From: Lineus longissimus
Lineage: Eukaryota > Nemertea > Pilidiophora > Heteronemertea > Lineidae
Assembly: GCF_910592395.1 (NCBI RefSeq)
Contig: NC_088308.1
Location: 26,489,501 to 26,553,500 of the forward strand
DNA: 64,000 nt
Reading direction: 5' to 3'
Shown: piece after piece, positions 14,301 through 29,300 of the stretch
How positions within the stretch are numbered: position 1 is the first letter of the stretch
Layout: each line of letters starts with the position of its first letter
Position numbers and translations under genes: made by a program
The notes under the pieces: generated by a model
Database searches by the model: none
What the model saw: the letters and a program-made list of their open reading frames with translations, nothing else
What the model was told of the DNA's origin: nothing

Positions 14301-17300
14301 GTTTGAGGTGTGTGTATTTGAGGAATGGACTTCTAATCCATAAGAGCTACAACTCCCGGTAGAACAGATATTACCTAATTGGTCAACAAGGGGGTAGTGG
14401 GGACAAATCCAAATGGTTTTAAAGGGAATTTGTGATGACCTAAACTTGTTCATACTTACTCCATATGGCATATAAGCCGGCCCAAGTTATGCTTAGCGAT
14501 CAGAAGAAGAAATGGGCCATTGATGAAATATTTGTGGTGAAAGGTGAATTATTGATACGTATGTTTTTTCATGCAATACCCCAGGGAATCCCTAGTCCAA
14601 CTGTACAGAGGCTGAAACTTGCCACCAGAATAATCAGTAGCCTGAGCAGTGATTCCTTGTAAAGACTATGTGAACTTCACAACAATATGGAACGTGCATG
14701 GAAATTGACATTGAAAAGTTGTGAGATGGGTACATTTGCTCTTGTTCCATTAAAAAATCATAAAAACTCAAGTTGCTGCAGATCAGCCTGGCTGTACCAG
14801 CACCAAGTGCTGTTGAGGCAGTCTTGGTGTCGGCAGACGAATGTTGGAATGCAACTCCAGTTAACATTATCATTCTTGTCTGCTCCAAACAGGATAGATT
14901 GCCAATAAAAGCTACTTATTGTGGACTTCTATGATGTCAAGTTGTTAAAAGCTTGCAGTACTTGTTATCAACTTCATCAGCTCTGCATCTGTGATAATGA
15001 CTAGAATCATTCAGTGACACTTTCACCAGCAGAATGGTTGGTGAAGGCATAGCTATAGCTGCTTCTCTCGGAGGGCTAAAAGACCACACTGGTAACTGAG
15101 AAAGTGATTCTTCAACTTCTTGTCTTTGCCAAGTGAACAAACCAAAATAATTTTTGATATTTACGGTTGATTTGACCACCGACGTGAATGAATTCATGCA
15201 ATCTCAAGTCACTAATCTAGCCAATGCATAAGATCTCCATTGCGGTTTTACAGCATTTGCTTTTGTGCCCCTTAGGACCCTCATTTATATGCCCACCGAT
15301 TCTTATCATTTGGGTTGTAAGTTAGTCAATGTACTTACATTGGATTGTAAGCATACCATTTTCAGTCCCATGCTGTTCAGTGCCTTCATACCAGTTTTCA
15401 TAGTGAATGGAAAGTTGTTTTTGTGATAGATGGCACTAGCGCATGGCATGTGGTGGATAGCTTTCTGTCACTTCTGACTTTAGCCTATTCACTATTGGTT
15501 TCCGTCAAATTTACATGTTTATCATTCAATGCAAAGCACTTGAGAGTTGGGCATGTCTGAAGTGCAGACGATTGATGGGTTCTGAGGTGAACACCAGAAA
15601 GCGGAAGAGCTAATTGACCTACATGTACAGTAGAACCTGTCTATTTACCCTTGAGACAGACAAATGCCCTCCTTTATACTATAGATGCCCTAGTTACAGA
15701 GGTCATATTGTATAGGAACTACCTATTTCGGACCAAAATCACTGTCCCTATTGAGACAGTGTCCTCCTGACAAAGATGTGCGTAAAGGGAGGTTAGACTA
15801 CAGAGTATGACATTCCCAGTGACACACATGTGTCTGTGTTTTGGTGCTAGAATTGATTTTGGCGGCCTAACCTGCGGCAGTATTTTTTTTACGGAGCAGT
15901 TCACAAACAAGACAGGTCTCTAAGAGCAGTGCCCTTAATGAATTAGGAAACCAGTATTGAACCATTGGCATTGTAACCAAGATCAACACTGACCCAATAG
16001 ATCTGACTTCTCTAAGGACCCACTTATGCACAGGAATCCTCATGGAAATAATAAGGGGTTATTTTGGTGGAGTTGTGTTTTGGGTCAGTGCAGGGCAACA
16101 TTAACCTTCTTTACGCTACATTAAACAGCCACAATTGGCATTATTGGAGCCATTGTTGGTGATCATCACAAGGGGGAGCCCTGTATGATTACATCAACAG
16201 TGAGGGAAACAAAAAGGGACAATCATGGTGCGAGTTAAAGGGACAGTAATGGAAGTTATTTAGCGATGTGCAGACAAGCGATTTTAGTCACTGCAACATG
16301 GGACAACATGGCGAGTTATTGTAATTCAACCAACTACGGGCCGCACCCCAACCACTGTCACATTGCTACGTACACAATAGCATATTCATGGTGAGACTTA
16401 GACTTTACCAAATCCATTGGAATTTATGAAAATCGAATGCGGTTCCTCTAGTGTAATGAAAAGGGATATAAAAAGAAGTAGGTGTCAATTGGATTGGCTT
16501 TGATGTGGTGGTGCATAATGTATGTCCTCAGTGAATAACCCCCTGCGCCATAAGACCCCTATAATCAAGAATAAATTATACTTGCCATAAATCAGGACTG
16601 TGATGTGAAAGAAGTAGGCTTATAGTGGTGATTAGTGGTCAAAGTCGGTATCGATGGAGGTCGTTAAAAATTAAAACATTGTGTACAAAATGATAGGTAT
16701 TTCACTCACATGAAAATTACTCAAGCAAATTCTTCCCAATAACTCTCTGCCCTAAGTCTTGGCAAAAAAGAGATGAAGATATTTAGCCGTCCAACACAAC
16801 ATGCACTTTGATGCCACTTGGGTCAAAATAAAGAAAAAGCAAAATGACAGAATGCTACTTGATGCCAATGGCAATTCATTCAATTCATGATGATACTTTG
16901 GTAAAAATAAATCTGCAGTCCTTATTACACCATTGTGTATTCACATCACAGATGTATTCAAGCCCAAATTATATGAATTTTGGCTGTTGCCAATGTAATG
17001 AATACTAATTATTTCCTCAGAATTTAAGGTATTTAGGTCAAACAGGTTCTCTGATTGAATTTCATCTTATTTGCATCATGATGTATTGATGATAATTAAT
17101 TCAATATTGTTACATTGTTTTTCAAATGAAATTAATTGACCAAAAGTCTCTATTCTTTGTCATCATTTGACCTAACGATAACAAAATCTATATCATTATA
17201 TCATAAGTAAGACTTACTCGACAATAACAACATGTATTGCCAGTATCATGGAAATAATGCAAAAATGTTGCTTGATGAAAAAATGTTACTTGATGACCCA

Positions 17301-20300
17301 CTGTAGCATATGTTATGTCAACTCTCGCTCTGTTGTATATGCTCTGCCCTGCCTGTCTCTCTCTCAATCTGCTCCAGTCAGTCTTGGCTGAGGAAGGGTG
17401 TCCTGCACAGCGCTGCTCTGGTCTTTCTGTCCCCTCATGTCCATTAGCCTCAAGACAAGATGATGAGTCGTTTTGTGATCGAGTGACTTGATCAGACCAC
17501 TGTAAACTGGGCTTGCTCTCTGGTGCAACACACTCCTAAGGCCAGTTTTTGCATTCTTTGAAAATTGCTTTGACTCCACTGCTTCGAATTGTACTTCTTC
17601 TTACAAGTACCTGTCATTATGATACTTGTACTAATGTTCCATAATTCTATCTCATTTCAGGTGGGCACCGTACCACAGGGTGTCATGGACATGAACGAAT
17701 GTGAGGATGTCTTTGATGCAGAGGAACAAAGCGGTCACGAGTTCTCCATAGCCATTGTCGTACCACAGAAGACATACTACGTCAAGGGAACAAGCAGAGA
17801 AGAGATAAATAGGTGGGTATTGGGTTTCTCACATCAGCACTCGTCAAAGGATTAACTCTGATTTCAGTGGAAGAAGTTGATGTACTCAGGTTTTACCAAA
17901 GGCAGACGACACTGATATGAACAACCAGTCCGTCTCATCTGCCAAGCTCGGAGCAACATGCAGCTGGTTTTGCTGTGACTGGTCACATATAGTTGTTGGG
18001 GCAGGATGTTTAATTGATGTACCTTCAAGTGGTAACAGTATCACTATGTATCAGACGTCGCCGGCATTAGTTTGTCAATATCATAAAGCTGTGCGTATCA
18101 TTTGTGACAAGATTGATCGGGAGCTGTCACAGATTATGTTGTTATAATTACAAGCTTTATTGACGTATTGATAAAGTGTTTCTCTAATGGCCTCCAGGTG
18201 GCACTACCTGATGGACTTGGTTGTACTTCACTGTTGTGCATTCTAGTTAGGTGGAACCCTAAAGGAGGGCCAAGTTTTGACTGAAGTTATCTTTTGATGC
18301 TTGTGGGGAAGTTATTGACTTCTCCTTAATGATGGTGATGGCTGAGGTAAACTAGCTAGATCTTTTCAAATCAACATTGTAGTAGTTTCATCTCATTGCA
18401 GATGGCATGATGTACTAGTCATGTATCCAAGAAGCATAAAAACCAAAGTGAAGAGGACGCTTCCTCCAACTCCCAGCTCACCTTCAAAGAAACCAGTGGA
18501 AATTTCGCCTTCGTATTCACAGCCACAACCGACTCCAACACATAAGGTAAGGAAGTACCGCCAGCTTGCACACAGCAAGATTGTGGCTATTTGAAGGATC
18601 GGGGATGATGTACCTGTGGTTTTGTAGCAGTCTCCCTCTCCAGATCAGTGGCAATACAGCTACAGCTTAAAAACGATAATCCAGTAGGCTTTACATTACT
18701 CTCTCTGTATACATGTACAGAGCTAGTGAACATGAGGGTGTGTTGCACCAGAGAGCAAGCCCAGTTTACATGGGAACATGAGCGAAGATAATACATTGAG
18801 ATTATGTCACTTAAGTCTATGAATGATGTGGTTCAGGTTTGTAACAATGAAAGGTTAACAAAATCTGCTCTGATTTCTACTTTCAGCCTCTGACGTTGTC
18901 ACACAGTCAACCAGTCACTTCATCTGGGCCAACGCGACCCCTGCTCTCATCAGCCAGATTTGGCAACAGTTTCGACCTTCCAGGAGTCGATGCATCACAG
19001 AGTGCTCTTGCCTCAACACTTCAACCAGCACTTGCTGAAATCAGGGAACCGGTGCTAACCAGAGAACCTCTGCGTGATTCTATCCATAGTACTAGTCTCC
19101 AACATGAGTCTCCTCCAGAGCCACGATCGTACGATCAGTACCCTAGCTCTAACTCCTCCCAAGACAATGATAACCTTGGTGGTAGCCTCAAACACTCAAA
19201 AAGTGATCATGGGTTGAATGACGTTACAGCTGGTGCTATGCACCTGACTCCCCCTGTCAGTTATCGTGGAGTCCGCAGCCTCAAACACAAACACGATGAC
19301 AGATACCATGATGGACTTCGGAAAAGCAACAGCTTGCATGACCTGCCTACGTGTAGTACGAGTAACTCTCAGGACGATCTCACCGATAAATTCCTCAGCA
19401 AAGATTGGTACAAAGCATCTCCTAATGGCCTTGGGTCATCAAGTTTATCACCACAGAACACATACACTGGGGTATCCAAAAATAAAGTTGTCAGGGCGCG
19501 AAGCTTTTCGTCACCTTCCTCCTCACAGTATGAACCTGAAAAACCGAGAACTCTTTTCCATACGCTTCTTGATGAGCAACTGAATCCTAAACCACAGTCG
19601 AGTTACTACGCTAAGCTTGCTGGTGTCCCTAAATCAAAAGTTGACTACACAGATCGGCAAAGAGCTCATGAGAGGAGGAAGACACAACCTGAGATACGAT
19701 ATCTGGACACGAACAGAACCGATATGCCATCATTGAAGCGGCGCTCAAGTTTTCAGGGTGATAACTCGAAAAACGGAATGGCTCGGGAGCCATCACCTCC
19801 TGATACTGTTTTTAAATACGGTCGACGTGGCCTGGAAAGTCTGGCTTCTGAATACGCTAATGCCAATACGATGCCTCAAAGTCCCGAAAAGAAGTCACGA
19901 CCTAGTCCAGAGAAGACGAGCCCAAAGGTAAAATTTGAAGAACAAAATGCTCAAAGCATACTTCTATATAACTACGGAACAGCCTTCTGTGTATGTTCAT
20001 GAAATTATTGTTGTGCAAAACCATTGCTTTCATGAACATTCTGGACTAGCCTTTCCTTAGGTCAAGCTATTGAAAGAACATTTGGGTGAAAGGTTTTGTA
20101 AATGCACTTGGTTTCAATGATAAAGAAGATGAAATAAACCATTGCAGTAATCTTTGGTTTTTCCAACTTCAGAACAGTGAACCTGCCCCACAAGTTCCCG
20201 AGAAAAGGTTTGACAGGGATGAGGAATCGATGGATGCAGAAGATGGTGCATGCCTGAAGAAGGGCTGGTTACATAAACAAGGAGCCTCAGATAAGGTAAG

Positions 20301-23300
20301 GCAAAGCTAGTATATTGGCAAAAAAGTGATACCATGTGATTTTTCATGCTGTCTTATATACTCAATCATGAGAAGGATGCTCCTTAACATTTGACCTCTT
20401 TGCCTCCCCATTGAAGACTAGATTTGATATCATTTGCTAAGCAAACTATTAGTCAAGAAGTTCTTTCAAGCAAGTCCCTTGTCCTTACCCTCTCTGGAAC
20501 TCTACTCGAAAATGTAATGGTTTAGGCACCGCAGAGTATATTGAGAACTTTACTTGGAACACTGATCCTTATGGTTTGAGATGCTACATATTTCTTCGTT
20601 ATTTTTGCAGGAATGGTCAAAGTACTGGTTCGTTCTTCATGGGGATGCGCTCAAGTACTTCAAAGATTCGCGTGCGGAAGAGTTGAACACTCTTGACGGA
20701 AGGATTGGTCTCTCCTATTGCTATGAAGTGGCTGAAGTAGATGCCACGAAAAACTATGGGTTCAAAGTTCGGGTATGTACTTGATCAGCTGTTGAAGTGG
20801 TGGCCTCAACTAGAGCTAGACCTGTTTGTCACATTGAGGTGATAGTTCCCTGGACAGATTAGGGTGAAGGAGGAAAACTTGTCTGCAGCAACAAAGATGA
20901 CATGACATAGCATTGAATGACAATCTGAATGTACTGAGTTGTACAAGGTGACAAGATATCATTAAGTTCTTGCAAGCCTGTTCAGTGATCAGTTTCTATG
21001 TGCCTTGGTCTGCAGTTGATCTGGCATTGTGAATGTTAAATATGATAACAGTTGGATGTTGCCTACAGAATCATTTTAGAATAATGATTACCTTTTATTC
21101 CAGACAAGAAACGGTTCCTACATACTCTCCGCGATGACATCAGGGATTCGTAACAACTGGGTGCAAGCACTGACCAAGTATGTGAAGAAACCCGGCAGCG
21201 TTGTCTCCTCTCCGGCACAATCGGACACGCAATCACCAAAGACCACTCGCTCTGGGGCACGTTTACGTCGAACTCTACCCCACATTGGGTCGAAATCAGT
21301 GTCTGAAAATGAATCCCCATCAGATTTCAATCGTAGGAATACTGTTGACAGCGTGAAGCTTGGAAAACCGGAAGTTACTGATCCATATAAATCGCCTATC
21401 GAACCAACTGAAAGTGCAGCAGCACGACGTCGGTCTGACCGGTTGTCTGAACGGTTGTCAGAACGCCGGCTGAGACGTAGTTCAATAGAGCATGTGAGTG
21501 ATAGGCCGTCAAGGCGGGCACGGACGTTACGGCAGGCACAGGTGGATGAAACGAGTAGTTGTGGTAGTCAGACGAGTATACCAGAGGTGGCAGCATCTTC
21601 TGCCACAAACAGTGAAGCTGCGCCCTCTCCCAAATCTCCTAAGCACGACTCTTCCCACTATCATCGCCGACGCTCGGATGCGTCTCGATTCCGTTCACGA
21701 CATCACAGCAGTGGTTCAGAATATGGTAGCAATGACAGCCTGTCGTTACTGAAAGAACCTGAGACGAGATTGTTAGCCAAGTCACCGATAGAGAAGAAAC
21801 TCGATAAGTTGAGGTCAAGGTCTGGTTCCCGTGTCAAGTCGCCTCCTCCACCAAGTACAGAGGAAAGAGTTGTAAGTTGCTCTTGAATATTTAACACTGA
21901 ACACAATTACAAGTGTACAAATATACAGATACTATCATGTCTAACAGACTAATGCCCTTCAAAAAGGTGGTCTGGACTTATCAAGCATCATATTAGTTTG
22001 GTTTCTTTTGATTATGCAAACTAGCCTCGAATATGAAGGATGATGTTATTCAAGAATTATGAATGAAAGCTAACGTCTGCTATCACTTCTTTCCAGGTTT
22101 TGGACATGAGTGTCAGGAGTGCGTCATCAACGGATGAGCGAGCTGTGGTGGAACTGCTGGAAACCGAGGTGGAATCTCTTCAGAACCAGTTGGAGCGTGC
22201 TCAAAAGGAGTTACTCTCAGTTCATAAAGATAACATCAACCTGAAGACACAGATACGACTTAAAAAAGAAAAGGAGAAAGAGGTAAGTTAACCGATGACT
22301 AATCTCAGAGGCTGTTTGGTCTTATGGTTTAAAAGATGTTGGACTTGTCATAGGATTGCCGTGGTTCAATACTTGAGAAAGTCACTTTTCTTCAATTGCT
22401 TCTCATCTTTTGAACAAGCTTCCTTGCTTCGGAGTATCTGTGCCGAGGCCAGTGAAAAATCCTGCAATAGTGTCTTATCTGCCTGAACAATTCGCTGAAG
22501 GTGCATAATTGTAGTAATATGCAAGTGATTTTAAATTTCTATTGTTTTTTATCTTTTTAGGAAGAAGATGAATTAGATGGTGATGATGATGATGACGATG
22601 TTCATCTCTTGGAAAAATGTAACATGTTAGAAATGAGGATTGGTGAACTGGAACTTGAAAATACGGTACAGATCAATGAAAAGGCGTCAATGGATACAAA
22701 ACTAGATCGAATGAAAAAGGAAAATGATCAACTCATGAACAGTATTCAGGGATTAAAACAAGACAATTCTGAACTAAAGAAACAATTACGAAGTGCTGGT
22801 AGTGAAACGGGTGATTTACAAAAGGAGCTTGAATCTTTGAAAAATGATATGTTGAGATTAAAGGATGTCCAGGATGATAAAAACAATGAATTGGTCGAAA
22901 CGCAGCAAAAGTTGGAGGAATATCGGACTGATTCTCGTAAAAAGAAGAGGCAGGTTCGTGAAAAGGATGACCAGATCTCTGATTTGAAGGATCAGGTTGA
23001 AAAGAAAAGTGCAGAGTCAGATAGACTTTCGAAGCGGTATGAAAATATCCTTGCACAACTGGAGGAGAAGACGTCATCTCTTGAGCTGAACCGGGTAGAC
23101 TCAAAGATGATGAAGGAACGTGAGTCGCAGCTTGCAAAAGTTCAGGCGGAGTTAGAGAGAAAGAATCGGGAGTGTGCTGATATGATGAATAAGTACAACG
23201 CAGTCAGTACAGAGGTTCAGGATCTGCGAGCTGCTCTAGAGGAGAGCAGTCGCAGGCAAAATCAGCACACGGATAGCTTACAAACGCGGGATGAGCTAGT

Positions 23301-26300
23301 TGAGAGTTTGAACTCTGAGCTTTCCAAACTCAAAAGGGATTGTCAGACCCTTGAAAGACAGTCAAATGATATGTCAAAGGAGTTACAAGACACAAAGACA
23401 ACCCTACGAGACAGTTTACAGATCCTTGACTCGCAGAAATCACGGGTCGATGAAAAAGATGAACAAATTCACGATTTGAAGAAACAGTTGGAGAAGCGCA
23501 ATTATGATTTTGAAGATATGTTTATTAAGTGTGAGGATTTGACGTCAGAGTTGGAGCACATGAAGACAACGCTGGAAGAACATGAGGATGAACTTGATCA
23601 GGAGAAGGCAGAGTCTGATGAAAAGGAAGCAGAGATTGAGGACCTGAAACAAGTGGTTGCCAAGAAATCAGGTGACTGTGAGCTGCTGCTGAAGAAATAC
23701 AACGAACTGCTGGCTGAGAATGATGATCTGAAAGCAGGTGTGGAAACTGGTCATGAGCTGGCGCTACTTGACCAGTTGGAGGAGAAGGAAGAAGACATTA
23801 TCAAGTTGAGAGAAGATTTAGAAGATCGGACAGAGGACTGTGAGGATCTGTCCGATAGGATCGATGACTTGGAGCACCAGCTTGTTGATGCCAAGGCAGC
23901 ATTGGTTGAGGCCGAACACCGTGCCAACAGACAACAGAATAAAGAAAGAAGAACGGAATCAGTTGATGTTTCTACTGAGACTGACTTTGATATTCCAAGT
24001 AGTGCAGTCCTGCCAGTCAAAATGGATCAAATCGTGCAGACATTTTTCGTGGAGCAAAAGCAGTCGCGATCGTTAGACAGTGATTACTCCTCAGACATTA
24101 ACATAATCAAATCTCTGAGGTCAAAGGTTAAGGAGAACGAGGATAAATGCGATGAGTTAGATTTCATGAACATTAAACTGAATGAAAAGGTGCGAGCTCT
24201 CATGGAGCAGTATGACGGTGAGATCAAATCTTATGGTGCAAGAATTGACGATCTTGTGGAGAAACTGAGACAAGAACAAATCAAGAAACGTCGGAAGCAA
24301 GAGATGGCCGTGGCGATGAGAGGTGAAGCAGTTGGGTATTCTAAAGATGTCGAACGAGAACTCTTGAAGGTGGAGCAGAAAATCGCTCAGGCGGAGACGG
24401 AACTAATCCAGCAGGAGAGTACAGCAGAGGAGTTAGAAAATCAAATTGGATCTGTGGAACTCAAGTTGTCCAGCCGCAAAGATGAAGATGAGGGGATGTC
24501 ATCCCAGGAGGAGGGTTCGTGTAGTACAGTGTCTTCACCTGGAGTTAGCGATAGTGAACAAGATAGAGATGGCACTTTTGAACCGATCAGTTTGTTCCAG
24601 GATGGCCAGGATTATGACAACAATAACTCGAATCAGTTCTTCAGCAGGATACAGGGATTGCATGACAAGGTGGCGCAATCAAATGCTAAGCTGAAGGAAG
24701 TCTTGGGGATGTTGGATTCATCACATGAAGAGGAGGAGGAGGAGGATGTCACGCCTGCTTCTCAGGAGCAGACGCATGATGTCCGGCAACGTCTGGCGCA
24801 GTGTGAGCAACGTCTGCAGAGTATGACATCACGCCTTCAGAGCAATGAAAACTCCCACCAGTCTTCACATGCTTCAACCCCACCTTTAGGACATCAAACG
24901 TTGCGAGGAGTTATATCAACACACGAGTCAACATTATCTGTCTTGCAGGATTGCCGAAATCGTTTATCAGAATCTCTACACGGATTGGAATCCTACGACA
25001 ATGCAGATACGCTGAACGATTGTTTGGAAGCGATCCGAGAAACCGTGACTGACATGATTCACCATGCCCAAAGTGAAGAATCAGCGATTAAGGATAATAG
25101 GACGACGCTATTGAGAACGTTACAAATGGCTGGGGAGGATGTGACTGATCATTTGGAAGAACCTCTGAGGTCAAGGTCGCGACCTAGGACTCCTGAAGTT
25201 GTCAAAAATATGACCAATGCTGAAAAATTGGACGTGTACGCAGAAAATGTTGCCCTTAAGTCCTTAATTGGTGGAGAAGCCTCATATATTAATCGCCATT
25301 GGCGGGAAGAGTTCATTCAAGAGAGAGATCAGTATTTTGAAGAGTTGCGGCTAGCAACAGAGAGAATTGGTGAACTGGAAGATACGGTAGATTATCTGAC
25401 TGATGCCCTTGATGAGGAGCGGTCGCGTGGGATGATGTTGAAACGACAAGGATCACTTGATTCCTACGCTAGTTTATTCTCTGAGAGTATGATACATCAC
25501 GGTATTGCCGTCTCAAAACTCCAGTCAATAGAACAGCAACGGGGGAACGAGCGAGATCGTATGCTTGCAGAAGTGCAGGAATTGAATGAGAAAATTGCAC
25601 GTCTAGAGGATGCACTTCATAAAACTAGGAGTGAGAAACAATCAAACATTTCTGGCAGGAGTAATAACATGGCCAGGTCTGTGCCTGAACTTGCTACGGT
25701 GTTGTCTGAAAACATTACATTGGAAGCACAGAAGAGTGCTCTGATGAAGGAATACCAAGAATCTATGTTTACTATTCGCGAGCAACAAGTTAAAGAATTT
25801 AAAGTGTTCCATGATCGAATTCAATCCATGGAGTCCAAAATATCTGAACTGTCTGACCCCAATCAGTTGTCGCGTGCAAATTCTGCTGACAATCCGTTAA
25901 TCAAAGCCGCTATATCTCGATCACAATCTGAAGTTGGTGCTAAACTTGAAAGTCTTCTCCCTCCTTCTTTATATGAGGAAGACTGGAGTGTTTATGGCCA
26001 GGCAACATCTCTAGTCTCCAAGGCCATGGCTCAAGCTGAACTGACCGTGCGTATTAACCGATTGCGTGATAGTCTGGTCAACTGCACATCGAAACAGGAG
26101 CAGTTACGTGTTCTGGATCAGGAGATGGACCTCGCACAGACAAAGTTACGTAGTAGAGAAAAACTCATGACAGAAATGGTGGACAGTTATAAAGAAAAGA
26201 AAATCAACGATCTTGCACAGTTGATATCTAGCAATACTCTGTTACCGCTTTCCCCGGTGCAAAGTCAGTTTGAAAATGGCTCCATTGATGAGTTGTGGAG

Positions 26301-29300
26301 CCGCATTGAATCACACGAGACATCCTCAGTTAACAAAACAAACTACAATCGAGTTCTCTCAAAGTTATTGGGTATGGTCAATAAGCTAGCTGGGTTGTAT
26401 AGAACTTTAGACATGGTTGGTGAGAGCTCAGAACTTCAGGCAAAACTGGAGGCATCAGTCCAACAAGAGGTCGAGGTCCTGACAGAGGAGTTGTTGTTGA
26501 AATGTGAGGAGACACCATCGACTGAGCAGGCTGGAATCATCACTGAGGAGTTTATGCACAATATGGTGTACAACCTGGCAGATATCCTGGCACAGAGATC
26601 AGCTATCGAGGCCCAGTTCCAGTACATCTCTGACCTTCAACAGAAATACAAGGTAAGTGTGACTTATATCCGTTACACTGTAATCCTAAAGCATGTGGTA
26701 GGGCTTCATTTTAAAAAGTAACCTTCCCGACCAGATGGGGCCAAGTCAGAAGAATGGTGGTTTCAAATGAAAATATGTTGATGCTGAGATTTGGGAAAAG
26801 GTCGGATTTGAAACCAAAAGTGTATGTCTGATATTAGGCTTTTCAATACTGAGTGTAAAGTAAATGTCTTGTGTTGATATCTCTTCGACAGCTCTGGTAT
26901 TGTCAAGTGTGGATGAATTCCATGAAGGTATCTAACTCTTGTCGTGAAGCTGTCGTCCATCTTATATTTGTTGTGTGCCTATAATGTTGTGCTAATTTGA
27001 AACAGCAGTGACCAGCTTTCTAGCAAACTTCTCAATTCTGTTTTGAGTTTCAAGTCATACATTTCATAACTTTGGTGATGGGTTTATTTTGATAACCTCT
27101 TAATAAATAACTTATTACAGACTTTTCTAAAATCTTAATAACTTAAAATTTTCGAATATTAATCAAGATCAAAAGAGACCCATTCATACTGAATTTTCAA
27201 TTTATCCTATGTTCCAACTGAGTGTCTTGAAACCATTTCTTTGGTTGTGATCTATTGTCCTTCAAACATTATGTTTACATTTCAGGATGAGCGAGATTCT
27301 GAGATTGCACCAGGCTTGATGTCGCCTGAAGAAATGGACTCGGTTTCACTGCCAGATGCTGCTACAGGTGAGATTTAGACCCTGAACTTGCTAACCAAGT
27401 TTGATAGGACTCGGGACAACCTGTAGTTTAACGAATTAGTCTTCACTACCAGCCTCTTTCATGCGGACTTGAAGCAATCCTGGACAAGATAGTAAAGGTC
27501 ACTCAAGAGGAATGACTTGGCATGTCCACGGAACTCAGTCTTTCTCACCTATTCATACAACAATGCTTAGTTAATCTGAGGTCTATTTGATCTCAGCTGT
27601 AATCCGATTCCCGAAGCACAACCCTCCTCCCTATTGTAACATCTATCTATACAAAGCTAACCACATCAATAGATGTAACCTCTTCTTCACTCATCAAACA
27701 TCAGAAATACTTCATTACTCATCTACACCGGTTCTGGCTTAAAAAGGCTTATTATTATCGATGAACCACATTCATCATCAAGTGTAACAATCTCAGTTTT
27801 ATACTCTTCCCATGAATTGAACTCGTCCAAATCTTTTCTTCTTTAATATTTTAAAATTTGGAATTCTCTTGTCTCTATAGTTCTTTGACCATAATTTCTC
27901 CATAACTTTTCCAGTGTATTTTGTGTAATATTTGGGTGTAAGTAACACATTTCATCTGCTCAGAATGGTGTGTGCCCCATTTCAAAGATTTTAGTTGATT
28001 GTTTTTAGGAAGGTCCCACAATTATTCTTAATTACCTGAAAGATTGATCTAGTTTACGACTGCATTTTGCATGGAAGGAACAAACTAACACCGATTCTTA
28101 TATTCATGCAACCTTTGGGCTTGCATGATACACCCACTGACCCTACTGTATTTCTTTGAAATGGATGCAACACTTTTTATGTTGCATTCAACAATGCATC
28201 AATATCACTAGCTTTACCAATTGTCACTGGATCAAAATCTGTTGATGAAATGCCAGCCACTATTCACTTTCAATTTATTGGACATGTGTAGCCTTGGTTT
28301 AGCCAAAGTGGAGAGAAACTGCGTCATCATGCTTGATCCTGAGATGATCTCTAAATCTAGTGATATCCCATCTTCCTGACCTGTTCATGGTTCATCGATG
28401 TCTCACCAGTGCTTTTCAAGGAGTCACCATCCCTTGAAACCACACCGCTCACCTGTCGACATGCTAACTTCACGTCACGCAAACGCACAACGCATGCACA
28501 CAACAGTCTTGGTTACATTAGTCATGTTTTAACTCGACAACAACACTCTAATTTCACCGTGAACAAACTTGTCAACCATTTAAACTAACATCAATTGATC
28601 TTCAAAGTTGCACTTGCATTAGAGCATCAAACCTTGAATGAATGTATGTGTTTTTGTGGCTTGGTGATAAGTAAATATATGTTTGTCTGTGAGTCCAACA
28701 CAACGACATCTCAACTTCAGCTCAGTCGTGTTTTGATGATTGGTTTGTTGGGCCACTTGTATAAAGTGCTTGTGTTTGTAGCTTTACTAACCATCCTTCC
28801 CCTCTATAACCCGCAGCATGGCAATATAGAAGGTAAGATCTCACTCTTCTCCAACTGGTGGAACATTGTCATCATTTCTGTCTCTGCTAACCGTAATCTG
28901 CCAAACTGCACATCTTGTTTCTCACCACCAATTGTTGTCACTCTTTGTGTCTGCTGTTTGAAAGTAGATCATTACTTAGAGGCAGGGACCATCATTCTCT
29001 CACTTCATCATACTCTGCTTTAAAAAATTCAAGAGAATTTTCTAGGATTTGGCAGATTTAGGTTTTTCATAGTTTCTGTCCTTTGCTTGAATCATGCTTT
29101 GTGGGTGTGGGGCACATCTGGTCAAACGTCATCAAGGTTTTTCAAACATGTATGGATGACTCTTTAGATACTCTCTGGATGTATGGAAATAAGACTATTT
29201 TTGTTAATATCATAGTGGTGTAACTCATCATGGCTTGCTCAATCTAATGAAATACTGCTTGTTCACTGGTGCTGAGTTCATTACCTCTCCTGTCTGAGGT

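Noticed and set aside
22733-23137. 134-codon minus-strand frame antisense to the coiled-coil exon
   Set aside because: A shadow of the real + strand gene, caused by its biased codon composition.
28817-28832. A 16-base microexon-like segment in MPRIP intron 12, with CCGCAG before and GTAAGA after
   Set aside because: Including it would shift the frame of the last coding exon, whereas direct joining of 27286-27367 to 30016-31013 is in phase. The splice-site match is probably chance.
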